A DNA stretch of 13,891 nucleotides from Succinatimonas sp. UBA6849 (GCA_002449335.1 DKDL01000104.1:1-13891), one strand, 5' to 3'. Counted from the stretch's first letter, positions 7,328-13,883 are shown. Numbers and translations are program-made. The notes: generated from the letters alone by a model not told the origin.

Positions 7328-8545
7328 ATGAACAAATTCTCTAAAGGCCTAATGCTAAGCCTCGCTTTAATCTATTCTCAAGAAACTCTAGCCACAGAGA
7401 AACTCATCGTTTGGGAAGATGTAGGTCGTGCTTCTACTATTGCTTCAGCTGTAAAAGACTTTGAAACAATTTACGACTGTAAAGTTGAAGTGCTTGAAAA
7501 GCCTATGTACCATCAGGTAGAGCTTTTAGAAAAGCTAGGACCAAAAGGCGAAGGTCCTGATGTGGTGGTTTTAGCCTCAGACATGGTAGGTGTAGCTAAA
7601 GATAAAAATCTTATCACGCCTGTTCACTTCATGCAGGTAGAGACTAATCAGTATCTGCCAAATTCAATAGCCTCTGTAACCTTTGATGGTGATCTTTACT
7701 CAGTACCTAAAACAATTGAAACCTTAATTGTTTTCTACAATAAAGATCTTTTACCTTCACCTCCTGATACTCTTGAAGAGTATGTCGATTTGTCAAAGCA
7801 AATGAGGAAAAAAGGCAAGTATGGCTTACTTGCCAAATGGGATCTTTTCTATACCACCTATGCCATAATGCACGGTTATGGAGCCTATATCTTTAGAACT
7901 GATAATGACGGTACAATCAATCTGAACTCGTACGGTTTAGATACTCCAGGTGCTGTTGAAGCTTTAAAAGTTTTACGCAAGATGTCAAACAATGATCTTG
8001 TGTATGACTATTTATCAGGTATTGATGGTTACAACAGAATGTATGAGCTTTTCACTGCAAAAAAAGCTTTAGCTGTTATCAATGGTCCTTGGGCAATTGA
8101 GGACTACTTAAAGGCCGGTATCAACTTTGGCATTACCACACTGCCAAACCTTCCAAATGGAAATCCAATGGCAGGATTTTTGGGTACCAAAGGCTATTCA
8201 ATCTCTAAATGGTCTGCTCATAAAGAATTAGCTGAGGATTTTCTGCGCTTTTTAAATGAGCACAAATATGCTCTGTTAAGATATAAAGAGAGTCGTCAGA
8301 TCCCTCCGATTATTTCTGTATTGCAAGATCCGTCTTTAGCTAATGACGATCTGATTCAGGTGATTGCGCAACAGTCAGTTCAGGCTGTAAATATGCCATC
8401 CATTCCAGAAATGTCTTACGTATGGTCTGCAATGGACAAAGCAATTTGGAAAGTAACTCATACTGAAACTCCAATTGATTACATTCTTGAGAATACCAAA
8501 AAGGATATTGAGTCTTATATTCAAACCAGACTTAAAAGTAACTAG
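7328..8545 (+). CDS. Periplasmic maltose/maltodextrin-type solute-binding protein, paralog 2
   Basis: This is the second MalE-type binding protein of the tandem set. The signal peptide probably ends TLA|T at about residue 22, and the mature start is KLIVWEDVG. It keeps E131, KWD (170-172), W255 in INGPW and W366 in IPEMSYVW. At the MalE D65/R66 position it reads D85-M86, so the conserved arginine that contacts sugar is lost. It has only one mature cysteine (C51), where paralogs 1 and 3 have two. Its final helix is also more diverged (TETPIDYILENTKKDIE). Ligand preference therefore probably differs from its sisters. AGGA lies 7 bases before the ATG. The gap to gene 1 is 83 bases with a stem-loop and no obvious promoter, so co-transcription is likely. 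Confidence 0.9.
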   Translation: MNKFSKGLMLSLALIYSQETLATEKLIVWEDVGRASTIASAVKDFETIYDCKVEVLEKPMYHQVELLEKLGPKGEGPDVVVLASDMVGVAKDKNLITPVHFMQVETNQYLPNSIASVTFDGDLYSVPKTIETLIVFYNKDLLPSPPDTLEEYVDLSKQMRKKGKYGLLAKWDLFYTTYAIMHGYGAYIFRTDNDGTINLNSYGLDTPGAVEALKVLRKMSNNDLVYDYLSGIDGYNRMYELFTAKKALAVINGPWAIEDYLKAGINFGITTLPNLPNGNPMAGFLGTKGYSISKWSAHKELAEDFLRFLNEHKYALLRYKESRQIPPIISVLQDPSLANDDLIQVIAQQSVQAVNMPSIPEMSYVWSAMDKAIWKVTHTETPIDYILENTKKDIESYIQTRLKSN

Positions 8546-8573
8546 TGAAAAGACTGTAACCAAAGAATGACTG

Positions 8574-8670
8574 TCTACTAGATAAGGGCTATTTATAAAG
8601 GCAATTTGCAAAACATTTTTGTTTATACAAATTTGCCTTTGTGAAGTTACCTCGTTTTATGTCTAGTAGA
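8574..8670 (+). other. Nested inverted repeats between binding-protein genes 2 and 3
   Basis: Outer arms TCTACTAGA (8574-8582) and TCTAGTAGA (8662-8670) are perfect complements. Inner arms AAAGGCAATTTG (8597-8608) and CAAATTTGCCTTT (8628-8640) pair with one bulged base. A CAAAA/TTTTG pair (8609-8613 with 8617-8621) caps the inner stem. No T-run follows the outer arm. It could protect the 3' end of the upstream mRNA or separate two transcription units. Confidence 0.65.
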
Positions 8671-8696
8671 TCTTGTTGTGAATACTCAAACCTTAA

Positions 8697-8710
8697 AAAT
8701 AAGCTTATTT
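8697..8710. promoter_or_regulatory. 14-bp perfect palindrome upstream of binding-protein gene 3
   Basis: AAATAAGCTTATTT is its own reverse complement and lies 123 bases before the ATG at 8833. Its size and symmetry fit a dimeric regulator site, but the surroundings are very AT-rich and no known operator is recognised. Confidence 0.3.
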
Positions 8711-8794
8711 GAACCGATAATAAGTCTATTGAGTCAGAGTTAATCAAACTTTTGACACTATTTAAAAAACAATCAAATTAACCAAAAGTTAAAC

Positions 8795-8800
8795 TATAAA
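8795..8800 (+). promoter_or_regulatory. Candidate -10 of binding-protein gene 3
   Basis: TATAAA matches the -10 consensus at five of six bases and is 33 bases before the ATG. The -35 at the proper distance is poor. A perfect TTGACA at 8752-8757 is too far away for this -10; its own candidate is TCAAAT at 8773-8778 with only a 15-base spacer. The 287-base gap makes a separate promoter plausible, but neither pairing is convincing. Confidence 0.3.
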
Positions 8801-8832
8801 ACTCTATTAAAACAATAATAAGAGGACAAACT

Positions 8833-10455
8833 ATGTTGATGAAAAAAACAAAAATCTGTGCAGTCATAGGCAGTATCTTTCTATCGTTAAATCTTGCATA
8901 TGCAACAGATCTTGTAGTGTGGGAAGATCTTGGTAAGTCCCATGGTATTGAAAAAGCTGTAGCACAGTTTGAAAAAGAGAATAACTGTAAGGTTATTCTA
9001 AAAGACTCTGACTACGTTGGTCATTTAGCAGCCTACGAGAGCGCGCTAAAAGATGGTTCTCAGATCCCTGATATCTTAATGCTGCCAGCTGACAGAATGG
9101 GATATGCTGCAAAATCTGGTTTGATCACTCCTCTTTCATTCATGCAAAAAGAAGAGCATAAGTATCTTAACTCATCAATTAAAGCTTTCACCTACAAAGG
9201 TGAGATTTACGCAGTTCCACGTTCAATGGAGACCATGGTTGTTTACTACAATCAGGATCTTATGAAATATCCATTTGAGCAGTTTGATGATTACTATAAG
9301 CTCTCAATGGATCTTAAAAAACAGGGCAAATATGGCATCATCGGCAAATGGGATTTCTTCTACTTTGCTTACGGTTTCTTAAAGGGCTATGACTCTTACC
9401 TGTTTGGTAACAATTCAGATGGTTCATTAAATCCAAAAGATCTTGGAGTAGCTTCAGATAATGCAGTAAAGGCAACTGAATATCTTGCAAAAGTATGTAA
9501 AGATATCTTACCTCCATCTGTTTTAGGCAATGATGGCTTTGGTGAAATTGAAAAGCTGTTTACCACAGGAAAAGCTGCAGCTGTAATTACAGGTCCATGG
9601 GAATTAGAAACCTTTGCAAAATCAGGTATTAACTACGGTGTAGCTCCTCTTCCAAGATTACCTAATGGTAAATTCATGACCCCATTTTTAGGATTTAGAG
9701 GTTATGCTATAACTCAAAAGAGTAATAACAAAGCTTTAGCTGAAAAATTCTTAAAGTTTATCAATCAGCCTCAATATGCTTTACAAAGATATCAGTCAAT
9801 TCTTGAGTTACCTCCTATTCATGAGATTTTGACCAATCCTTTAATTAACAATGACGACTTTGCTAATGCAATTGCGGTACAGGCTTTAAATGCCGAAGCA
9901 ACCCCATCAATTCCTGAAATGGCAACTGTTTGGGATCCTATGAATACAGCAATCTCTGACATTGTTACAGGAAAAGCCTCAGCTCAAAATGCTTTAAACA
10001 AAGCTAAAAAGCAAATTTTAGCTGCAATTGATGGTAAGAGTGCTGATGTCGAGGATAAAGCTGAAGCTAAAGAAGATGAGGAAACTCAAACTCCAGCAAT
10101 AGATGAGAACATTGCAACTGAGGATAAAGCAGCATCAGATAACGAGGATTCTCTAGCACACAGCTCTGAAGCTTTAGAGTCAGATAACAATGACGGTGTT
10201 TCTGTTGATGATCCAGTCTCTCATGATGATGAGAATATTGATGAAGCTTTTAGCGTAGAAGTTGAAAACGCTCCTGACGACGCAACTTCAACAACTTCAG
10301 ATTCAAAAGCTTCATCTGACAATGAAGAAGCAAAGCCTGAAGACAACACTTCTGCAACAGAAGGCAATAAAGCTATTGAAAACACCACAGAACCAAAAGA
10401 AGAAAAGACTGAAGAGAAAAAGGAAATCTCTTTAGATAGTCTTGATTTTGGTTAG
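8833..10455 (+). CDS. Maltose-type solute-binding protein, paralog 3, with long acidic C-terminal tail
   Basis: Residues 1-24 are a Sec signal peptide (AYA|T). Residues 25-400 are a complete MalE-type fold: LVVWEDLG..HGI, D87-R88, E133, KWD (172-174), W256 in ITGPW and W367 in IPEMATVW. Mature cysteines are C52 and C222. Residues from about 401 to 540 form an extension absent from the two sisters. It is rich in Glu, Asp, Ala, Ser and Thr, has no Trp, Tyr or Cys, and is probably disordered. It ends in a Lys/Glu stretch and SLDSLDFG. No membrane anchor or LPXTG motif is present. AGAGGA lies 6-7 bases before ATG 8833, favouring it over the ATG at 8839. The tail may be a spacer, a calcium-binding polyanion or a docking segment; none of these can be shown from sequence. 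Confidence 0.9.
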   Translation: MLMKKTKICAVIGSIFLSLNLAYATDLVVWEDLGKSHGIEKAVAQFEKENNCKVILKDSDYVGHLAAYESALKDGSQIPDILMLPADRMGYAAKSGLITPLSFMQKEEHKYLNSSIKAFTYKGEIYAVPRSMETMVVYYNQDLMKYPFEQFDDYYKLSMDLKKQGKYGIIGKWDFFYFAYGFLKGYDSYLFGNNSDGSLNPKDLGVASDNAVKATEYLAKVCKDILPPSVLGNDGFGEIEKLFTTGKAAAVITGPWELETFAKSGINYGVAPLPRLPNGKFMTPFLGFRGYAITQKSNNKALAEKFLKFINQPQYALQRYQSILELPPIHEILTNPLINNDDFANAIAVQALNAEATPSIPEMATVWDPMNTAISDIVTGKASAQNALNKAKKQILAAIDGKSADVEDKAEAKEDEETQTPAIDENIATEDKAASDNEDSLAHSSEALESDNNDGVSVDDPVSHDDENIDEAFSVEVENAPDDATSTTSDSKASSDNEEAKPEDNTSATEGNKAIENTTEPKEEKTEEKKEISLDSLDFG

Positions 10456-10480
10456 TAAGAGATTTGTTTTATAAGAGAAT

Positions 10481-10504
10481 AGGTATTGTGTTTTCTCAAT
10501 GCCT
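10481..10504 (+). other. Secondary hairpin after binding-protein gene 3
   Basis: AGGTATTG (10481-10488) pairs with CAATGCCT (10497-10504) over 8 pairs including one wobble, with an 8-base T-rich loop. The sequence after it is T-rich but interrupted. It may add to termination ahead of the stronger hairpin at 10540. Confidence 0.4.
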
Positions 10505-10539
10505 CATCTCGTTACTGTGTTTTCTTATTCAAGTCAAAC

Positions 10540-10564
10540 AAAAGCCTGCTTTTAGCAGGCTTTT
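10540..10564. terminator. Bidirectional intrinsic terminator between convergent genes
   Basis: AAAAGCCTGC (10540-10549) and GCAGGCTTTT (10555-10564) form a perfect 10-bp stem with a 5-base loop. The T-run is on the right for the plus strand, and the A-run on the left gives Ts on the minus strand. It lies between the convergent binding-protein and kinase genes and can serve both. Confidence 0.88.
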
Positions 10565-10569
10565 AAAAT

Positions 10570-10599
10570 GGTTAGTTAATAAGTGGTTAGTTAATAAGG
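10570..10599. repeat. Tandem 15-bp repeat downstream of the kinase gene
   Basis: GGTTAGTTAATAAGT (10570-10584) is followed directly by GGTTAGTTAATAAGG (10585-10599), identical at 14 of 15 bases, with a partial third unit near 10604. It lies between the kinase stop codon and the terminator. Copy number could vary by replication slippage; no function is evident. Confidence 0.75.
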
Positions 10600-10624
10600 A
10601 ATAGGTAGTTAGTCTTTAGCTTAA

Positions 10625-12223
10625 CTATCTTTTCAAGCAGTTAACTGCCTGTCTTTCAACACCAAGACATAATACATATCTTTCTAAGAATGCATTAAAG
10701 CCTTCTACTCCCTTAGGATTTGGATCGATCTTAGAGCCTTGAGCATCATGGAAAACTTTATTCTCTAAGAACTCAGGTAAGGTTTCTTTGTCTTTCTGTA
10801 CACGGTAAGCTGCAAGTAGAGCTATACCCCATGCACCACCTTCACCTGCGGTTGTCATTACCCATACAGGGATGTTTAGAGCATCAGCCATGATTGATTG
10901 ACCAACACCTTTAGTCTTGAATAAACCACCATGACCTAAAAGTTTGTCTACTTTTACATGCTCTTTTTTCAGAATATCCATTCCTAAACGGATTGCACCT
11001 AATGAGGTATTTAGATTTGATCTGAATAAATTACCTACAGTGAATTTTGAGGTTGGCATTCTAGCTAATAAAGGTCTGCCTTCAGGCATTGAAGTGATAT
11101 TCTCACCTGATAAATAACCATAAGTAATAATGCCATCACAGTCAGGAGCTCCGTTGTTTAAAGCCTCGTTATATAAGGTCTTGAACAGGGTATTCATGTC
11201 CATGTCAATATGAGCTGCCTTTAAGAAGTCAGCAAACAGACCTACCCAGGCATTCAGATCAGAGGTGCAGTTGTTAGCATGAACCATAGCAACCTGCAGA
11301 CCATCAGGGGTAGTTACACAGTCAATTTCTCTGTGTAATTTTTCAAGTGCCTTTTCAAGTACAACCATTGCAAAGATTGAGGTTCCTGCTGAAACATTAC
11401 CGGTTCTTACTGCAACTGAGTTGGTTGCAACCATACCGGTACCGGCATCACCTTCTGGAGGGCAAATAGGGCAACCTGGCTCAAGAGTACCTGAAACATC
11501 TAACAGTTTAGCGCCTTCTACGGTTAGAGAACCAGCGTCATCACCTGCGCATAATACTTTTGGTAATAAGTGCTCTAAGGTGTAAGGCATTTTCTCTTCG
11601 TAGAGGATTTTATTGAACTGCTCTAAATACTTCTGATTGTAATCATGAGTATTTGAGTCAATAGGGAACATACCTGAAGCATCACCAACGCCTAATACTT
11701 TTTGACCGGTTAACTTCCAGTGAACGTAACCTGCTAAGGTGGTGAAGAAATCAACAGAGGTTACGTGTTTTTCTTTATTTAAAATACACTGGTAAAGGTG
11801 AGAAATACTCCATCTTTCAGGAATATTGAACTGGAATAATTCAGTTAACTTTTCAGCAGCTTCTGTAGTATTAGCATTTCTCCAGGTTCTAAACTGAGCT
11901 AAATGGTTGCCATTTTTATCAAAAGCCATATAGCCGTGCATCATAGCTGAGAAACCAATTGATGCTAACTTTTTAATCTGAACGCCATACTGATTCTGAA
12001 CATCTTTTTGCAGATCCTGATAACAGTCTTGTAAGCCAGACCAGATATCATCTAAATGATAGGTCCACAGACCATCTTCTAATCTGTTTTCCCACTCATG
12101 TGCACCTTGGGCAATTGGTTTGAAGGTATCAGGCTCAATTAAAACAGCCTTGATTCTGGTTGAACCAAACTCAATACCAAGAATTGACTTACCTTCAGCA
12201 ATAATATTCTTAATCTCAGACAT
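10625..12223 (-). CDS. FGGY-family carbohydrate kinase, probably a pentulose (ribulose or xylulose) kinase
   Basis: The enzyme should phosphorylate a ketopentose in the cytoplasm with ATP. Its N-terminal FGGY lobe begins after about 12 extra residues with LGIEFGSTRIKAVLIE, the phosphate-binding motif. MMHGYMAFD near 94-102 corresponds to the substrate-site MHG of xylulokinase. PPEGDAGTGM places the likely catalytic base at D259, followed by the SAGTS phosphate loop (279-283). The C-lobe has GHGGLF (430-435) and AGEGGAWGIALLA for the nucleotide. At 532 residues it is longer than XylB (about 484) and resembles the variant kinases found in arabinose clusters of anaerobes such as Bacteroides. L-ribulokinase is thus as likely as xylulokinase, and substrate is not decided. 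TAAGGTG precedes the ATG. A LacI/PurR-type operator lies in its promoter. No isomerase or epimerase gene is adjacent. Confidence 0.87.
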   Translation of the reverse strand: MSEIKNIIAEGKSILGIEFGSTRIKAVLIEPDTFKPIAQGAHEWENRLEDGLWTYHLDDIWSGLQDCYQDLQKDVQNQYGVQIKKLASIGFSAMMHGYMAFDKNGNHLAQFRTWRNANTTEAAEKLTELFQFNIPERWSISHLYQCILNKEKHVTSVDFFTTLAGYVHWKLTGQKVLGVGDASGMFPIDSNTHDYNQKYLEQFNKILYEEKMPYTLEHLLPKVLCAGDDAGSLTVEGAKLLDVSGTLEPGCPICPPEGDAGTGMVATNSVAVRTGNVSAGTSIFAMVVLEKALEKLHREIDCVTTPDGLQVAMVHANNCTSDLNAWVGLFADFLKAAHIDMDMNTLFKTLYNEALNNGAPDCDGIITYGYLSGENITSMPEGRPLLARMPTSKFTVGNLFRSNLNTSLGAIRLGMDILKKEHVKVDKLLGHGGLFKTKGVGQSIMADALNIPVWVMTTAGEGGAWGIALLAAYRVQKDKETLPEFLENKVFHDAQGSKIDPNPKGVEGFNAFLERYVLCLGVERQAVNCLKR

Positions 12224-12261
12224 TCTGTCACCTTATGTGTAAAAGTAATGATATGTTTTTA

Positions 12262-12272
12262 AGTATATATTA
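12262..12272 (-). promoter_or_regulatory. Candidate -10 region of the kinase gene
   Basis: On the minus strand TATACT (12262-12267) and TAATAT (12267-12272) are both acceptable -10 hexamers, giving a short leader before the ATG at 12223. The -35 is weak (TTATAA near 12291-12296). The operator at 12270-12287 fills the space between -35 and -10. Confidence 0.35.
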
Positions 12273-12287
12273 CAAACGTTTGCGTAA
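12270..12287. promoter_or_regulatory. LacI/PurR-type operator in the kinase promoter
   Basis: TTACAAACGTTTGCGTAA contains the 10-bp palindrome CAAACGTTTG with a central CpG, typical of LacI-family operators. Its right 13 bases equal those of the E. coli PurR box as I remember it. It overlaps the kinase -10/-35 interval, so repression of a pentose gene by a LacI-family sugar regulator is the simplest reading. No regulator gene is in the window. Confidence 0.6.
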
Positions 12288-12410
12288 TTGTTATAAAGCT
12301 CACTATTTTGAGATTTGTTTTAAAATATTTATTTGAATAAAATCAAGATATTAGCTTAATATATTGATATGTGTTAAGTTTTTTGAAAAATCTTTACGAA
12401 TAAAAGAATG

Positions 12411-12425
12411 TTACAAACGCTTAGA
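12411..12425. promoter_or_regulatory. Second, weaker LacI-type operator-like site
   Basis: TTACAAACGCTTAGA repeats the left half TTACAAACG of the operator at 12270 and has a degenerate right half. The two sites are 141 bases apart, compatible with a looping auxiliary operator, but the match may be chance. Confidence 0.3.
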
Positions 12426-12542
12426 TCTTTTGAAATTTTAAATTTTTAAAGTGCCTGATAGAAAAAGATCTTTCACTGTTATAGTTCGAATTTGCATGAG
12501 TTTGTTGGCTAAGAATACATGCGTAGAATTGCATGAGAATAA

Positions 12543-12571
12543 TTGAGTTTTCTGATGCAATTGACCATAAA
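12543..12571 (+). promoter_or_regulatory. Candidate promoter of yfcE
   Basis: TTGAGT (12543-12548) is separated by 17 bases from CATAAA (12566-12571), each matching four of six consensus bases. It predicts a leader of about 70 bases. Alternatives in this AT-rich stretch cannot be excluded. Confidence 0.3.
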
Positions 12572-12648
12572 GTCACTTAAAATGTTCAGTCAGATGAAAA
12601 TTTCATAAGTCAGAAATTCAGAGTAAAAATTTCAAGCAGGAAAATTAA

Positions 12649-13221
12649 ATGAGATATCTTGTAATATCAGATATTCACGGTGGTGCTTTAGAACTTGAAA
12701 AAGCATTGGGGTATTTTGATAAATTTGAATGTGACTACATTGTCCTTTTAGGCGATATCCTAAATCATGGTCCAAGAAACACCGTTCCTAAAAGTTATGA
12801 TCCTATGAAAGTAGGCGAACTTTTGAATTCTGTAAAACAGAAGATCATTGCAATCAGAGGCAACTGCGATAGTGAAGTTGACTCTATGGTGCTTAATTTT
12901 CCATGCAATGCACCTTATGCCTACATTAACCTGAAACTTAAAAATAAGTACCAAAAGATCTTTTTGACTCACGGTCATCTTTACGATATTGATACAGACA
13001 AAGGTATTGAAAAACTTGGACTTGAAAAAGGCGATATAGTTTTATCAGGTCATACCCATATTGCAGGTATCTTCAAAAAAGACAATGGTATTGTAAATAT
13101 CAACCCAGGTTCTATTACCATTCCAAAAGGTGGTACCAAATCTGGTTTTGCCATCATCAATGAAGACAACATTGTCTTGTACAGCCTTGAAGGTGAAGTT
13201 GTAGACTCATACAAGTTTTAG
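12649..13221 (+). CDS. yfcE: YfcE-type metallophosphodiesterase
   Basis: This is a cytoplasmic calcineurin-like phosphoesterase; E. coli YfcE is a Mn-dependent phosphodiesterase known mainly from model substrates. The metal-site motifs appear in order: SDIHG (D8, H10), GDILNHGPRN (D36), RGNCDSEVD (N72), THGH (H108, H110) and SGHTH (H135, H137), then NPGSITIPKGG. LNHGPRN and RGNCDSEVD match E. coli YfcE exactly over those stretches. Length is 190 against 184 residues, so the gene is intact. AGGA lies 7 bases before the ATG. The next gene is 89 bases downstream on the same strand with no terminator between, so they may be co-transcribed. Confidence 0.93.
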   Translation: MRYLVISDIHGGALELEKALGYFDKFECDYIVLLGDILNHGPRNTVPKSYDPMKVGELLNSVKQKIIAIRGNCDSEVDSMVLNFPCNAPYAYINLKLKNKYQKIFLTHGHLYDIDTDKGIEKLGLEKGDIVLSGHTHIAGIFKKDNGIVNINPGSITIPKGGTKSGFAIINEDNIVLYSLEGEVVDSYKF

Positions 13222-13300
13222 GCAATAGAATTTACCTATAAAAACTTCAGAAAGAGAAGCTTTAGGAAAGAATTATTTGCCAAGAATTATAAGAAAATTT

Positions 13301-13304
13301 GGAG
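13301..13304 (+). promoter_or_regulatory. Ribosome binding site fixing the YhcH-family start
   Basis: GGAG lies 6 bases before ATG at 13311. An in-frame TTG at 13299 overlaps this site and has nothing comparable upstream, so the ATG is preferred. Confidence 0.7.
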
Positions 13305-13310
13305 AAAGAT

Positions 13311-13763
13311 ATGTTAGCAACATCAATCGATCTTGTAGCTAAATACGATTATTTAGAAGAAAAGTTTAAAAAAGCATACGAATGGTTAAAAAATCATGAC
13401 ACTGCCAAAATGGAAGATGGCAGATATGATATTTGCGACGGCGTGTTTGCTATGGTTCAAAGATATGAGACTGTCGATTTTAAAGATGCAAGATTTGAAT
13501 CTCATAAAGACTACTTTGACATTCAGTATATTGCAGAAGGTTTTGAAAGCTTTGGTATGGCTTTAGTTAAAGACTGCAAACTAAACGAGTCTGTTAAAGA
13601 AAACGACGTTTATTTCTATGACACTCCGGAGTTTTATACTCAAGTAAATTTAAAAGCAGGTGATCTTGTGGTGGTACCTCCAGATGAAGTTCATCAGCCA
13701 CGAGCATGCTACAACGGAAAGAAAATGACCGTAACCAAAGTAGTGGTTAAAGTAAAAGTATAA
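13311..13763 (+). CDS. YhcH/YjgK/YiaL-family (DUF386) cupin-like protein
   Basis: The 150-residue protein belongs to the family of NanQ (YhcH), TabA (YjgK), YiaL and EbgC. The family's metal-site pattern is visible: E63 and H65 in ESHKDYFDIQY, then PPDEVHQP with E126 and H128, and the TKVVVKV strand at the end. Some members are sugar anomerases (sialic acid for NanQ) and EbgC supports a beta-galactosidase; TabA is linked to biofilm formation. No sialic acid or galactosidase gene is nearby, so the substrate is open. The start is ATG at 13311. It follows yfcE on the same strand, and a strong unrelated promoter begins 66 bases after its stop. Confidence 0.9.
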   Translation: MLATSIDLVAKYDYLEEKFKKAYEWLKNHDTAKMEDGRYDICDGVFAMVQRYETVDFKDARFESHKDYFDIQYIAEGFESFGMALVKDCKLNESVKENDVYFYDTPEFYTQVNLKAGDLVVVPPDEVHQPRACYNGKKMTVTKVVVKVKV

Positions 13764-13799
13764 ACCGCATAACAAAGCCTTCTTGATTGAATTTGTGAA

Positions 13800-13856
13800 T
13801 TTTTTTTGAAAAAAGATCAAAAAATAATTTGACAACAATCAAAAAAAGTCTATAAT
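13800..13856 (+). promoter_or_regulatory. Strong rrn P1-like promoter with A/T-rich upstream element
   Basis: TTGACA (13829-13834), 16 bases, then TATAAT (13851-13856) has perfect hexamers and the short spacer typical of rRNA P1 promoters. Upstream, 13800-13828 consists almost only of T and A runs, like an UP element. After the -10, GCATTTCC and then TGTCACGAACGACAGCG resemble the start of E. coli rrnB P1 as remembered (TGACACGGAACAACGG). The predicted start is near 13865. An rRNA or tRNA operon just beyond the window is inferred. Confidence 0.8.
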
Positions 13857-13863
13857 GCATTTC

Positions 13864-13883
13864 CGTTGTCACGAACGACAGCG
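13864..13883 (+). other. Leader hairpin after the rrn-like promoter
   Basis: CGTTGTC (13864-13870) pairs with GACAGCG (13877-13883) over 7 pairs with one wobble and loop ACGAAC, followed by an A-run. It sits at the very start of the predicted stable-RNA leader. No T-run follows, so it is not a terminator. Confidence 0.5.

Larger units (their letters stand above)
12224..12648. other. 425-bp divergent control region between kinase and yfcE
   Basis: No convincing gene is seen. On the kinase side it holds the operator at 12270-12287 and -10-like TATACT or TAATAT. A second, weaker operator-like sequence is at 12411-12425. The middle (about 12300-12470) is very AT-rich. On the yfcE side TTGCATGAG occurs twice (12492-12500, 12529-12537), and AATTGCAT (12527-12534) is inverted as ATGCAATT (12555-12562). 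Confidence 0.6.

Noticed and set aside
8375..8611. Minus-strand open frame across the end of binding-protein gene 2
   Set aside because: Most of it mirrors the conserved C-terminal lobe, and its start falls in the inverted-repeat region.
3804..10455. Complete maltose ABC transport operon
   Set aside because: No permease or ATP-binding subunit is encoded anywhere between the chemoreceptor and the terminator.
12411..12452. 13-codon leader peptide starting near 12409 upstream of yfcE
   Set aside because: It has no good ribosome site, no codon run that would suggest attenuation, and lies far from the gene.
12760..12978. Minus-strand open frame inside yfcE
   Set aside because: It is antisense to the metal-site motifs of a clear phosphoesterase.
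13650..13838. Minus-strand open frame overlapping the YhcH-family gene end and the rrn-like promoter
   Set aside because: It overlaps a conserved gene and a promoter element and has low-complexity composition.
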